A stretch of DNA of 52,201 nucleotides from the NCBI GenBank assembly GCA_004802725.1, contig SGPM01000190.1:1-52201 (forward strand), written 5' to 3'. Position numbers and translations under genes: made by a program. The notes under the pieces were generated by a model that saw only the letters and a list, made by a program, of their open reading frames with translations, had not been told where the DNA came from and searched no databases. Below are positions 9,493 to 20,299 of this stretch, in pieces (within the stretch, counting starts at the first letter, position 1; every line of letters starts with the position of its first letter). Origin of the DNA: Antrodiella citrinella (Eukaryota; Basidiomycota; Agaricomycetes; Polyporales; Steccherinaceae).

Positions 9493-12400
9493 ATGTCCAA
9501 CGTCCCAACAAACCCTCAAGACGATGCAGAACGCGTAAGTTTATTCGCTCACTGTCCTGCGCGATAGTCCTGATTGACAGATCTATTTAGATTCGTCTCA
9601 AACGTCTCGCGAAGCTGCAAGGTCCTGTCTCTTCGAGCAGCACACCTGGGCAGTCCCCTTCGCCTGCACCCTCTAGCTCGACATCGACCCCACCGCCAGC
9701 GAAAGTTACGCCGCCTCCAGTGCGAGCGCAACCGCCCCAACCACCTGTGGTGAAGAAACCGATTACACCAGCCGTTGTCCAACCCCCGATCGCGAGCCCT
9801 GTCCCACAGAAACGGCCGACGGGGCCTGTGCACCTTGACTTGCCGAGCTGGGAGGCTGAGACGGTTGGAAAGGTGTTCAATGTAACATTGGACGTGAGTA
9901 CTTCTGCATGTATTTTTCTTCTCGATATCTAACGAGGGTATTGGATTAGAAAGCAGCCGCTGAGAGGAGTGGATGGGAGGTCGTATGGCTCAAAGAGTTG
10001 GCGGAGGAGTTGGCGGAGGAGAGCTCAGGTATGTTTTGAGTATCATTGTATCATTGATGTTAGGTCTCAAAAAACGTGCAGGTGGTCCCCGTCCGGTACC
10101 TACTACCGCTGAGATCGCGGATCGGTTACTCATCTCCAGACTAGAGCTGGATTCTCAATCCATGTCGTGAGTTCAATGACCTGCTTTCATCTCGCATGAG
10201 CTAACTCGGAGCAGTGATGATCTAGATTTCTTACCCGTGCTTGCCTCTCTGCCGCCTCAACAGACTGTATTTGAATACCTAGTCGGATGCTGGAAACGTC
10301 TAAACATAGCTAGGACAGCACTGACCAAGCGGGTGAATCTCCTCGTCAATCTCTTGTGCGAATAATACTGAATGTGTCCTAGGGATACCCGCCAGTAGAA
10401 ACACAATCGGCTTTGGCCATTCTTGAACAGGTCCGAGAGCTCGTAATCTCGTATGCGGGCCTATCGCTCCAAGAGCCAGAGATGTTCCCTCAACCAAGCG
10501 GGTATGTTTTATCCGCCATTCTTTACATCGCATCTTAGCTCATCCATCCTTTCCAGACGGCCACTCGGTGTGTCCGAACTCGTGATTCCCCTCGTACACC
10601 TCTCCTCCCTCTCCACGCCCCTCCTCTCCACGTCCTCACCCACAACTATTCTCGGACCCAACGACGTCGAGCCTTTCCTCCAAGACCTGGTCCGCCGCTT
10701 CGAACCCGACAACGAAATTGACGGGATCCTCGGACCTGTAGTTCAGGGCCTGTGCCACCACGAATCCCTCATCAAACCCGAAGGTCTCTCTGGCGGAGAT
10801 GCCGGGTGGAGAGGCATTATTGGCGGGTTGGAAGCTCTTGTGAGTATTAAAGGCGTGGCGAATATGATCCCAAGGTTGCCGGCGTGGAATCCGGAGGGGG
10901 AGAGTGTGAAAGCGAATAATTTTGAGTTTGTGAGCTTGTTGGGGCCGCTTTTGAGGTTGGGTGTGTTTCAGCGGGAATGGGTACGTGAAAGCTCTGCTCT
11001 TTGTTTGTTATGGTACTGTGATGTGCTTATATGGTGTTTTGTGTAGCCGTCCATTGCGAAGGCGTACTTCACGAAGACGGAAGGCCGACCTAGCTCAGAC
11101 GAAGAATCCGCCACCGCCAGTCTGCGCGGTACACTCAAGAGTCTCCAGGTAATGCTCTACGACTCGCTCGCTTGCGCGTGATACCAGTACACAACTGATT
11201 TTGCTCTCACAGTCTTCCCTGTTCCAGATCTTCAACGCCCTCGTCCGCGCATCACCTGAATCTCGTGAAGCGGTCTTACAATACTTCGCTCGAATCATCG
11301 CCTTGAATGACAAGCGTGCGGGAAAGTATATCGAGGCGGAGACGGTCGCATCGGACAGCTTCATGGTCAACGTGCAAGCTATCTTGCTGAGGTTCTGCGA
11401 GCCGTTCATGGATGCGAATTATACCAAGGTATGAGACATTGGCACATTGCACGGTATTTTTTCGTTGCTGAAGATATGGCTATCTGGACAGATTGACCGT
11501 ATCGATATCAACTACTTCAACCAGTCAAACAGAATCAACATCGCAGAAGAGACACGCGTCAACGCTACGAGTGAGGAGGCGGAGAAGTGGCGCAAAGAGA
11601 ACTCGTCAACAAACTGTGAGGCTCTTTCCATCGTCTTACCTCAGGCTCGCTGATGTTTATTTTATTGCTTCTCAGCCGCACCGCCGAACTTCATCACAGA
11701 GATCTTCTACCTCACGCTGGCCATGAATCACTTTGGGTACCAGAAGACTATTTCTTCTTTTGAGGAACTCGTGAAGCAAGCAGACGATATGGCGCGGCAT
11801 CGGGAGGAGCTGGAAGGAGATGGTTCGTGGAGAGAGGTATATACACATCCCTTCGTCCTTCCTGATGTTGACTCAACGGTCCTGCCAGAGCCCCATGAGA
11901 CCTCGGGTAGAACATGCTATAAACCAGGTGAAGGTAAGCAAATCCTGTATGTTTACTTTACGTTTCGTTTCTCAACTTTGCTTTTGATCAGGCTGAAGAG
12001 GAGAAGATCAAATCACAGCAGCTTGCATACGCTGTCCAACTGTGTGACCCTGAACTTGTCTTCCGGTCGATCAGCTTCGTGAACTTCGTCTCAGCATGGA
12101 TCATCCGGTCTGTCGACCCGACACATTCATACCCCAAGAATACCATCGAGTGCGTCTCGTTCTACCAGGTCTCTCCATACTCTTACTAATCCCTTTACTA
12201 CAGACTTCCACTTCCTAAAGAAGTCCCAATGGCGTTCCGCACCATGCCCGAATTCGCCATCGAAGACGTAGTTGATTACCACCTCTTCGTCAGCCGCAAC
12301 GCGCCCGCCACCCTTGAGCTTGCCGGCAAAACTGAGCTCCTCATCTGGTGCCTCACATTCTTGACGTCGACGTGGTACATCAAGAACCCGTCAATTAAGA

Positions 12401-13920
12401 GTCACCTTGTGTTCGTGTTGTTTTATGGGTCGTGGCCGTATGATGGGCGACGGACGTTATTGGTGGGGTTGTTCAATTCGCATCCTATGGCGTTAAAACA
12501 TCTTATGTCTGCGATGATGACCATCTACATTGGTGAGTGCAAGCTACCAGCTAAACATTAATCTTGACTCATGATGTAACTTCTGCAGAGGTCGAGCAGA
12601 CGGGTGCAAGCTCGCAGTTCTACGACAAATTTAGTAAGTGCATAACCTCGCGCGCGTTTGTATGTCTGCTGATTAGAATCTAACAGGCACTCGGTGAGCT
12701 TTTCTAGCACGTAAGCGGTATATTTTGCAAAGGTCTGATGCGGTCGTACAGCCGCTACATTGCTAGCATCTTCAGGGCGGTGTGGAACAATCAAAACCAT
12801 CGCGAAGCTCTGAAGAATGAGACACGGTTGGTCACACAACACACTATGTATTCATTACTTTTCTGATCAACGTACAGTCATAACATGGACAAGTTCATCC
12901 ATTTCGTCAACCTCATGATTAACGACGTGACATACCTTATGGATGAATCGCTCGCAGACCTCGCCAAAATTCACGAGATACAGACCGAGATGGGCGACAC
13001 GGCCACCTATGCCCAACAGTCCGCCCAACACCGCCGCGAACGTGAAGGCACTTTGCGTACACTCGAACGCCAAGCCACGTCGTACGTCAGTCTCGGGGAC
13101 TCGACAGTGGCGCTCCTCAAGGTGTTCACCGGCGAGACGAAGGCACCGTTCATGGCGCCTGAGATCCGCGACAGACTCGCAGCGATGTTAGATTACAACC
13201 TCGACGCATTGGTCGGTCCGAGGTGCCAGGACCTGCGTGTACAGAACCCGGAGAAGTACAAATTCAACCCGAAGCAACTGCTCGGTGATATTCTGCAGGT
13301 GTACTTGAACTTGAGCGACCAAGGGGAGTTCGCGCAAGCCGTGGCGGCGGATGGGAGGAGTTATAGGAAGGAGCTGTTTGAGCGGGCTGCGGGTATCGCG
13401 AGGAAGAGGGTGCTGAAGAGTGAGGATGAGATTGAGAGGTTGAGGCTGTTTGTGGTGAAGGTGGAGGAGACGAAGGCGACGATGGAGGCAGAGGACGATA
13501 TGGGTGAGATTCCGGACGAGTTCCTTGGTACGTGTTCTTTCGTAAGACGAGCGTTCAAAACTTTTGCTGACAATAAGCACCTCAGACCCACTGATGTACA
13601 CAGTCATGCGCGACCCAGTCATCCTGCCTACCTCCAAGACAACCATCGACAGATCTACTATCAAGTCGCATCTACTCTCAGACGCGACAGACCCTTTCAA
13701 CCGCCAGCCCCTCAAATTCGAGGATGTCCTTCCTGGTGCGTGCTCCTTCTCAGTTGTAATTCGCAGCTGCTGACGGCTTCTCTCTTCGTTGTATATAGAT
13801 CTTGAATTGAAAGCTCGGATAGATCAATTCTTGTCTGAACGACGGAACAAGAACACGGCGTTCGACCAGCCTGCGGAAGACCTCGTGCACATGGACACCA
13901 GTGAGGACGTCGCGGACTGA
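9493..13920 (+). CDS. UFD2: Ubiquitin conjugation factor E4, Ufd2 type, 1117 aa
   Basis: Twenty exons: 9493-9534, 9591-9893, 9950-10028, 10082-10166, 10215-10332, 10383-10501, 10557-10980, 11047-11148, 11213-11428, 11492-11615, 11676-11836, 11889-11933, 11992-12149, 12204-12532, 12589-12633, 12687-12693, 12752-12826, 12878-13527, 13586-13735 and 13799-13920. The protein has a Pro/Ser-rich N-terminus, the long helical Ufd2 core (for example [29 protein letters not shown]) and a C-terminal U-box starting [20 protein letters not shown]. Ufd2 extends ubiquitin chains with Cdc48 for proteasomal degradation. Exon 16 is only 7 nt; without it exons 15 and 17 do not match in phase, and with it the protein reads DKFSTRRYIASIF. 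A single longer intron 12634-12731 would also keep the frame but gives a less family-like sequence. Confidence 0.93.
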
Positions 13921-14271
13921 GATGCAAGAATTCATGACTGTTGATTGGACGAAAACAAGCTTCATCTGTCATTTGTAGCATTATTGTATCATAATCTCAT
14001 CGATATCGGTTTCGAAACTCGCAGGTCGCAAGACAAGCTGCATACTTGAGCTCTGTTCTGTCAATCTTCCTAGGCTCAAACCAAGCGGCAGATGATGCCA
14101 GACCTATTCCAACCTCTGGTAGTGCGCTGCGTTATATTCATCGTACATCATACAGAGTGGAACAATAAATCATACAACATACTGAAACAACACAGGAGGA
14201 TTTCCGCGCTGATTGTCATAGCTAGGATTGGATCAGGTCAGACGTCTTAGAATCGGAGTCGGAGGTGGCGA
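13921..14271. other. Intergenic, convergent 3' ends
   Basis: These 351 bp lie between the stop of UFD2 and the stop of the kinase-like gene on the other strand. They are AT-richer than the flanks and I see no coding signal, so they are probably the two 3' UTRs. Confidence 0.6.
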
Positions 14272-15877
14272 TCACAACTCGCTGGTCAACGTGGAGGTCA
14301 TGACAACGTTCCGCGGGATTAAAGCATCTTCCCTATTGCAAAAAAATTCTACCACCTCATGGACAGATGGTCTGTCTTTAGCTTGCTGCACCCAGAAACG
14401 AGTCATAATTGACCAGATGAAGTCAGAGACATCGTCGGTGCCGCGGCCATTCGTGGTAACGGGCCTCGTTGGCCTCACGCCCCCGAGAATCTGCCTATAA
14501 GCCTTTAATAATGTCAACTCCGCAAACGGCTCTTTGTATGCGTAGATCTAGTGGCGAGATTAAGTAGTGAGTGAAACGATCGTGTCTCGCTGCACCAGGG
14601 GAGGGGGAGAGCTTACCTCGTAGCAAGTGCTCGCGCCGTACGAATACATGTCGCAAGCGAGAGTAGGTTTGATAATTATCGGCAACCCGAACGCCTCAGG
14701 ATCGTGCACCTCCGGTGTCATGCATCTTAAAGGGCCTCCAAATGGATGGAAAGGTCCACCTGGTGGTTGGGAGGCCTCCGCAATCCACTCGAGGCCATAG
14801 TCAGTGAGGCGGACGCTGCCTTGATCATCGATCAGAACGTTGCCCTGTTGATTAATTTGAGACTCTGTAAAGTTTAAACAACCAACGACGACGTACGGTG
14901 TGTAAGATACCATGAGTGACACCCTTGTCGTGAAGGTATTTCAGCCCCACCGCAATCTCTTCGACCTGTGCAATACAATAGTTAGCTTTGCTATACCTAC
15001 GTTTGAATTTAGATATGACGCACCCATCTGCGCTTCAAACTCGCCACTGGAACAGCTTGGCGTTCAGGTTCACGCAACAGTTTCTCCAGAAATAGATTGA
15101 TGTTCTCTGTCGGGAGATAGGGAATGATCAAGGACAAAAATTTGTCCTTGATGAAATCATCGTCTGCCAAACCTAGAATATCAAGCAAGTTCTTGTGCTT
15201 CAACTGACTCAATCGTTGACAGAATGCCTACAGTAGCTGTCAATTACTTGTAGTCAAGACATATGTGGATCTTACCTTGAGTCTTCGAGAATCAATTTCA
15301 CCGGGAAGAATGTGCACTCCAAACACCTTGATCATGACACAAATATGGTCCTCGGTCTCTCCGACGAAACGATAAGCGACACCCTTGGCGCAATTATTGA
15401 CTTCAATTTGAGTGAAAGTACTCATCAGTTCAGTGACTCTGATGCGGTGCAGATAGAGTTGTTTTGGCAGAATGTTATGAGCGATGCACACTTCTTGCAT
15501 GAATTCTCGCATGTCTTCATGGGAAAGATGTTTCGACATCCAGCGTGGACGTTTGCTGGTATCGGTTGGTGCGTGCAAGAGCTAGGGATACTATGTCAGA
15601 ATAGATGCTCGATGCTGCAAAATACATACCTCCCAAAGTATGTTCACAGTGTCTTCTACATCCTGCACAGGTAAACCGGCGACAATGCTAGCGTCAGTAG
15701 AACCGGCCAAATGAGCAAGTACTGCATTGTTGATCCCAAGGCGAATGCGATCTTCATTTTGGCTGTTCCTGGCCGTATAGTCCATCGATGTTCTCTACTC
15801 GAGCAGTCACATCGAGGCAGAAGCGTTGCAGAATAGGATGTGCACAAACTTACCTTGCTGCCACCGATGCCCATCAT
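14272..15877 (-). CDS. Protein-kinase-fold protein, probable pseudokinase, 423 aa
   Basis: Seven exons on the minus strand: 15854-15877, 15630-15794, 15276-15581, 15024-15227, 14897-14965, 14617-14844 and 14272-14547; every junction is phase 0. Residues 3-7 follow the N-myristoylation pattern (MGIGGS, from the second Met). Residues 20-120 are a helical region without a recognised domain. The kinase domain follows: ATP-site Lys in MIKVF (K148), KHKNLLDILG, YLHDKGVTHG, GNVLI, LTDYG, TPEV, DMYSYG and DRPSV. The catalytic loop reads H251-G252-I253 with no Asp, and DFG reads DYG at 271-273. A true kinase would need the missing Asp, so I infer a pseudokinase of the tyrosine-kinase-like group that is expanded in mushrooms. 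Confidence 0.78.
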
Positions 15878-16028
15878 CTATCTTAACAGGTACGATGGGT
15901 TGTATTGAGGGCGAAATTGACAAGACTTTTTATGAAAATGATTTAATGGGAGAGTGCGTAAGTTTCGGTGAGGAGGAAGGAGCTGATGGAGGCGGAGTTC
16001 TGGGGCGAATGTGGATCTTTTAAGTCAC

Positions 16029-16041
16029 TCAAAGTGTGGCG
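16029..16041 (+). promoter_or_regulatory. Promoter motif shared by kinase gene and its pseudogene, copy 1
   Basis: TCAAAGTGTGGCG occurs here, about 150 bp upstream of the kinase-like gene, and again at 16755-16767, about 110 bp upstream of the pseudogene. It is a relic of the tandem duplication and perhaps a regulatory site. Confidence 0.6.
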
Positions 16042-16284
16042 GTAGGCGCCATTCTGTCTCTCTCTTTCTGGGAACAAGGAATGTCAGCTGGCAACCGTAT
16101 GCCTTTGGGTATGTTGCTTCCGGTGTCCAGCCTCTAGCCTCGTGTTGCGCGGTCGGTCAGGTCGGACCTCCAACTTGTAGTCTCCAGTGCCTATATCTTT
16201 AAACAAGCTGACACTGCAGCCATGAAAAGCATCCTCACCACGATCTCGACTTACATAAGTGGGTAAGATCTTGGGCAGTCCGAC

Positions 16285-16646
16285 TTAAGCTTGCGTACCG
16301 TAGATCTGTCGCATATCTTCTTGAGGAAGAGCCATCCCAGCGGGGAAGTCTGCTGGCACCAGTTGGAATATGAATGAGCTAAGAATACCAGTCAGCTTGT
16401 GAATATGTGTTCGTTGCAATATGACGAACCTCCCAAAGCGTATCCACAGTGTCTTGTGCATTCTGCGCAGGTAAACTGGCGATAGCAGCGTGAGCAGAAC
16501 CGGCGGAATGGGTAAGCACTGCATCGGCTGATCCAAAGGCGGATACGATCTTCCGATGTTATCTGGCAGTCTGAATGAGGCCTGGGTGTAGGCCTTGTAG
16601 AACGGAGGATTCAACTCACCTTGCTACCGTCAACGCCTATCATCAT
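16285..16646 (-). pseudogene. Truncated, frameshifted tandem copy of the kinase-like gene
   Basis: This minus-strand segment repeats only the 5' part of the neighbour. A first exon at 16620-16646 encodes MMIGVDGSK, followed by sequence matching residues 25-63 (AVLTHSAGSAHAAIA, DTVDTLWE) and the start of the next exon (PRW, then M..EDMR). Relative to the intact copy, one extra G in CGCTGGGATGG shifts the frame exactly where the exon continues. The copy then ends with no kinase domain before the intact gene's promoter. The alternative, a short functional protein of other frame, is less likely. Confidence 0.72.
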
Positions 16647-17030
16647 CTAACCAAAACGAGGAGGACAAGTCGTCTTAAGAAGGAGGTTGAGTAAAAGTCT
16701 TGGGGTTTGAATGGGGAGAAGTATATGACACAGAGAGACAGAGTGACGGGGCTTTCAAAGTGTGGCGTCAGACGTCTATCTCACGCAACTTGGTCTAGTA
16801 CGCCAACCACCATCCTCGTGTCTCATACTGCTTCCGTTGACCCTCGCGGTATCACGATGGGCGTGATTACATCTCGTCAGGTGTGAATCTCATTAAGATG
16901 CCGTGGTATGTGCGATACACCAGTGCCTCCAAATCAGAAGTGAGAAAGGGTATCGAGAAAAGCACTGTCCAGATTCAAGATAATTTATGGACGAGGAGGC
17001 GAGCGTGTCGTTCGACTGTACACGTATATG
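16647..17030. other. Intergenic, pseudogene promoter and EAF7 3' side
   Basis: These 384 bp contain the second copy of the shared promoter motif (16755-16767). I see no other coding sequence or structure. Confidence 0.5.
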
Positions 17031-18038
17031 TCACCGCTTCCTCTTTTTTGTGGGTGGTTTTGCAGCAGACACAGACGATCGACGCGTTCGTACATTTGTA
17101 CTCGCGCCCGCGCCTTTCTTGCCCTTCTTCTTTCCTTTCGCCGGTCCTGCATACGCATGAGTAAGATAAATCGACCGTATCACGGAAAGACATGTGCCAC
17201 TCACCTTGCTCGTCTTCGACATCCTCGCCTTCCTGCTCTTGCTCCTCCGTCCCTGCATCTGTCCCCGTCGCCACACTCCCCATCCTCGTACTCCCCTCCC
17301 CACCTGCCACACCACCATCCCCTTCGTCCCCACTCTCCTGCGTCAACGCACTACTATCACTGTCCCCCGCCACGAGCCCCGCCATAGCATTCTTCCTACC
17401 GCCTCCAGCCCCCGCGCCTCCACCCCGTCCACGGCCTTTCTTCTTCGCCGTCGTTGCACGCGTGACTTTCAGTGGCGGCGATGGTGCGGGGGAGGACGAC
17501 GGGAGCGAGGCGGTGGCGCGGACGCGTCGGGCAGAGACGATGGCGTCGATGGTGCTGTCCGCGGGAAGGGTGTACTCTTCGCGGAAGTAGGGGTGGAGGG
17601 AGAGGTTCTCCGAGGGCGAGGGCGAGCGGACAACGTGCTGAGACGAAGACGAGGATTTGCTGTTGGGCGTATCGTACCCGTCGATTTCCTACGAATTGAA
17701 CCAGTTTCAGCATGATACAGTTCAAAAGTGCAGTGTAGGACACCCCCATCCTCCTCCTGATAGTACAGCTACGTGATTACCTCGAAACGCACCAGATTCT
17801 CTAATACTTCCAACTCGTAGTAAACTTTCAGCTTGCTCCAAATGTCATCCGCGCTCACCCAGACCCCGGTGTCCCTGTGGATCGCGTTCCGAATAGCGAG
17901 AACGTGGAAGTGCCGGTGCATGCCTACAGGTCGCGTCCGCATCACAGACCGAAAGAACGAAATTTCTCCTTCCACGGTGTCGAGAAATGGTGAGTCTGGG
18001 TTGCTGGTCTCGTCGATGTCCATGGACTCGGCGGCCAT
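17031..18038 (-). CDS. EAF7: NuA4 histone acetyltransferase subunit Eaf7 (CT20/MRGBP family), 285 aa
   Basis: Three exons on the minus strand: 17781-18038, 17205-17688 and 17031-17146. After an acidic N-terminus, residues 22-86 form the CT20/Eaf7 domain: GEISFFRSVMRTRPVGMHRHFH, then DIWSKLKVYYELEVLENL (shown here in two parts of the same domain). The middle is low-complexity Ser/Pro and Gly/Arg rich, followed by an acidic Glu/Gly tract, and the C-terminus is strongly basic, ending KKRKR. Eaf7 and human MRGBP bind the MRG protein Eaf3/MRG15 in NuA4. A TATA-like CATAAAAG on the minus strand (18128-18135) lies between this ATG and an upstream in-frame ATG at 18179, which supports the start at 18038. 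Confidence 0.85.
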
Positions 18039-18493
18039 GGCGAGAATTATCGGTGTGGAAGGGAGCAAGACAGGATAGAGGTTGGAGAGAGGCCACGGGG
18101 AGGAACGCGGTCGTGTGGACAGATTGCCTTTTATGGATGTCTCAGTCCGAATGTGGACGATAGACGCGCGTTGTACCATCGTGTTCTTTCATTTTGACCA
18201 TGCTACAACAAGCTACAATGACACAACTATATACAAATGGCCAGCAAATATGCGAGATAAAGACATGAACAATGATCTGGTTCCGGTGGACAAGATGGAA
18301 ACTCCAGAAGGCGACTGCGAACAAAAAAAGCTTGTACAAGAATGCAAGAGGCGTGGGGTTTCGCAAGAATGGTACGTGACCCACAATTTGGATATCTTGA
18401 ACGAAAAGCTGAACGGAAAAAGTAGAGAAACCATGACTGATGTCCCATGTCCGAGACCTTGAATTCGAGAAAAAGAAACGTGAACAATGCTCC
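18039..18493. other. Intergenic between EAF7 start and DUF6534 stop
   Basis: This holds the EAF7 promoter with its TATA-like box at 18128-18135 and the 3' UTR of the next gene. The 127-codon plus-strand frame at 18082-18462 has no family support or splice structure, so I do not call it. Confidence 0.5.
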
Positions 18494-20215
18494 TCAAATC
18501 ACCGTCTGGGCTCGATACATCGGCGGCGCACGCGCTGCGCCCACCGTATCCGCACCAACTTGTAGTTGATAAGTACTGGCGTCACTATCTGAGCTCGTAT
18601 CCTGCATCGTCGTGGCATTTGGGACCGACAGCCTGAGGGTATCCGGACTCCTGGACTCCTTGGTATCCAGGTCGCAATCCCTCATATCATGAGATTCGAT
18701 GTCGATATACACTTGTTGCGGTTTCTGCGATCCTCGTGTCAGGATGTCCTGAAGCTGAAGATAACACTGGAAACTTACTTGGGGTGTGACATGTGAAGTC
18801 TTCTGTGTTGTGGACCGCCGTCGCCTCTCGGAGGATGTTCCACCAATTTCCAGGTCGATGCCCACGTTCACGTTGCCTGGCCCACCGACGTTACTTCCAT
18901 ATTTCCAGCCCGCGCGCGAGTTCAAGCTGGACATCAAGGAGTTCGTGTACAGCTTAGAGAGCGGAAGATTGAAGATGAGATGGAAGCCGCTTGACTGTGG
19001 AAATGAGTACAGGTGAGTATATGCGTACAATTCTACGTTCTGCACAGGCTACTTACGCTCGCCAGGAACAGGACTAGATCCACGATAGCACACAGTGCCG
19101 TGACGAGGCCCGTCTGCACGGTTACTTCACGACCGGTGAGTCCACACGAGTCAAATGGAAAACAGTCTGTACGTACACCTGATGATTCTGTTGACAGCAT
19201 CGTCCGTACCCGAGAAGCCAGTTCTGTGTCTCCTCTATACAAACATCAGCGACCTATGTCTCACAACAAGAACCAGTTGAACGCACCAGATGCCAGACAA
19301 GGGCAATCGTGATTGCAGTATCAGCCACGGCCGAGCATGCCAGCCAAACGATCACGATGGCCTTGAAATTTTGGAAGTGCATAAACTCTGGTACCATTCC
19401 GACCGCGATTGCGGTACCGATTCCTCCACCTGTATGCAGTGAGCATACTTATGTTATACGTTTCGAATGAAAGCTTACACCATTGGCCTATAGAGAACAG
19501 TCCGATAAAGATAACGGCGGGTATGCTGCCCGTGAGTACACGTACTCTCCAGGCGAAGAAAACTTGCACTAGCAGTGCAATGATAGCGGTCATGGCTGGA
19601 TCTGTCGGACGTTGTCAGCACATGCAGTACACGGAGGCGAGTTGGAGGCTACGAACCAGTGGCGAAAACTACGGATTCAGGTGACGAGTGAGTATTTGTC
19701 TGATAGAGCGATCTAATATGCGCACTGACCCCATGTTGCATAGGTCAATTCGTAGACATTTCCTGAGGGTACCTCGAGCATCAATGGACGTGCCACAAAC
19801 GAACGTGACAGATGAAGACCAACCATAATTCGTGACAAGTGGGGTATAAAGAAACGCGATGTCGAAGCCGGTGTTGAGTGTATCGCAAATGAAAAGTAAT
19901 GAGACCTGTTCCGAAGAAGGATTGGTCGACGGCGGTTGCAATGCAAAATAAAGGAGCCTACGAAGCACTTCATCCACAGTCTGTCTCTAAGAGTGCGTAT
20001 TTCAGCTATGATTATTGTCGAGAGTGATAAAGACGACTGACCTTTTGTACACGGTGAAGTAGATGAACGTCTGGGTGATCATGATACCATAAAGGAGAAT
20101 ATTGAAGACGACGCCGATGAAAATGGGTCCATAGCTGATTCAATCAAACTTCAGCCTCGCATGGCCCGTGCTGCTTGGTGTATGCTACTCACGTCGGGAT
20201 TGCTGGAGACGACAT
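18494..20215 (-). CDS. DUF6534-type seven-helix membrane protein, 366 aa
   Basis: Twelve exons on the minus strand: 20193-20215, 20042-20134, 19962-19980, 19824-19905, 19730-19762, 19657-19668, 19479-19601, 19287-19429, 19177-19234, 19057-19124, 18779-18994 and 18494-18724. Exon 6 is 12 nt. About seven hydrophobic segments fit the mushroom DUF6534 family: GPIFIGVVFNILLYG, DTLNTGFDIAFLYTPL, MTAIIALLVQVFFAWRVRVL, IVIVWLACSAVADTAIT, GLVTALCAIVDLVLFLA, and the signature LPLSKLYTNSLMSSLNSR before a cytosolic tail. The biochemical role of this family is unknown; a receptor-like membrane role is only speculation. A TATA element on the minus strand (20293-20299) lies about 80 nt upstream of the ATG. 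Confidence 0.87.
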
Positions 20216-20292
20216 GGTGACCAGACGACGCCGTCGTCGAGGTCGGGGAGAGAGCGATGGAGAGGAATGCGGAAGAGACAGACAGAGCGAGG

Positions 20293-20299
20293 ATTTATA
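20293..20299 (-). promoter_or_regulatory. TATA box of the DUF6534 gene
   Basis: TATAAAT reads on the minus strand about 80 nt before the ATG at 20215. Confidence 0.6.

Noticed and set aside
18039..18179. Longer N-terminus for EAF7 from an upstream in-frame ATG
   Set aside because: A TATA-like element lies between the two ATGs, and the extra sequence does not look like Eaf7.
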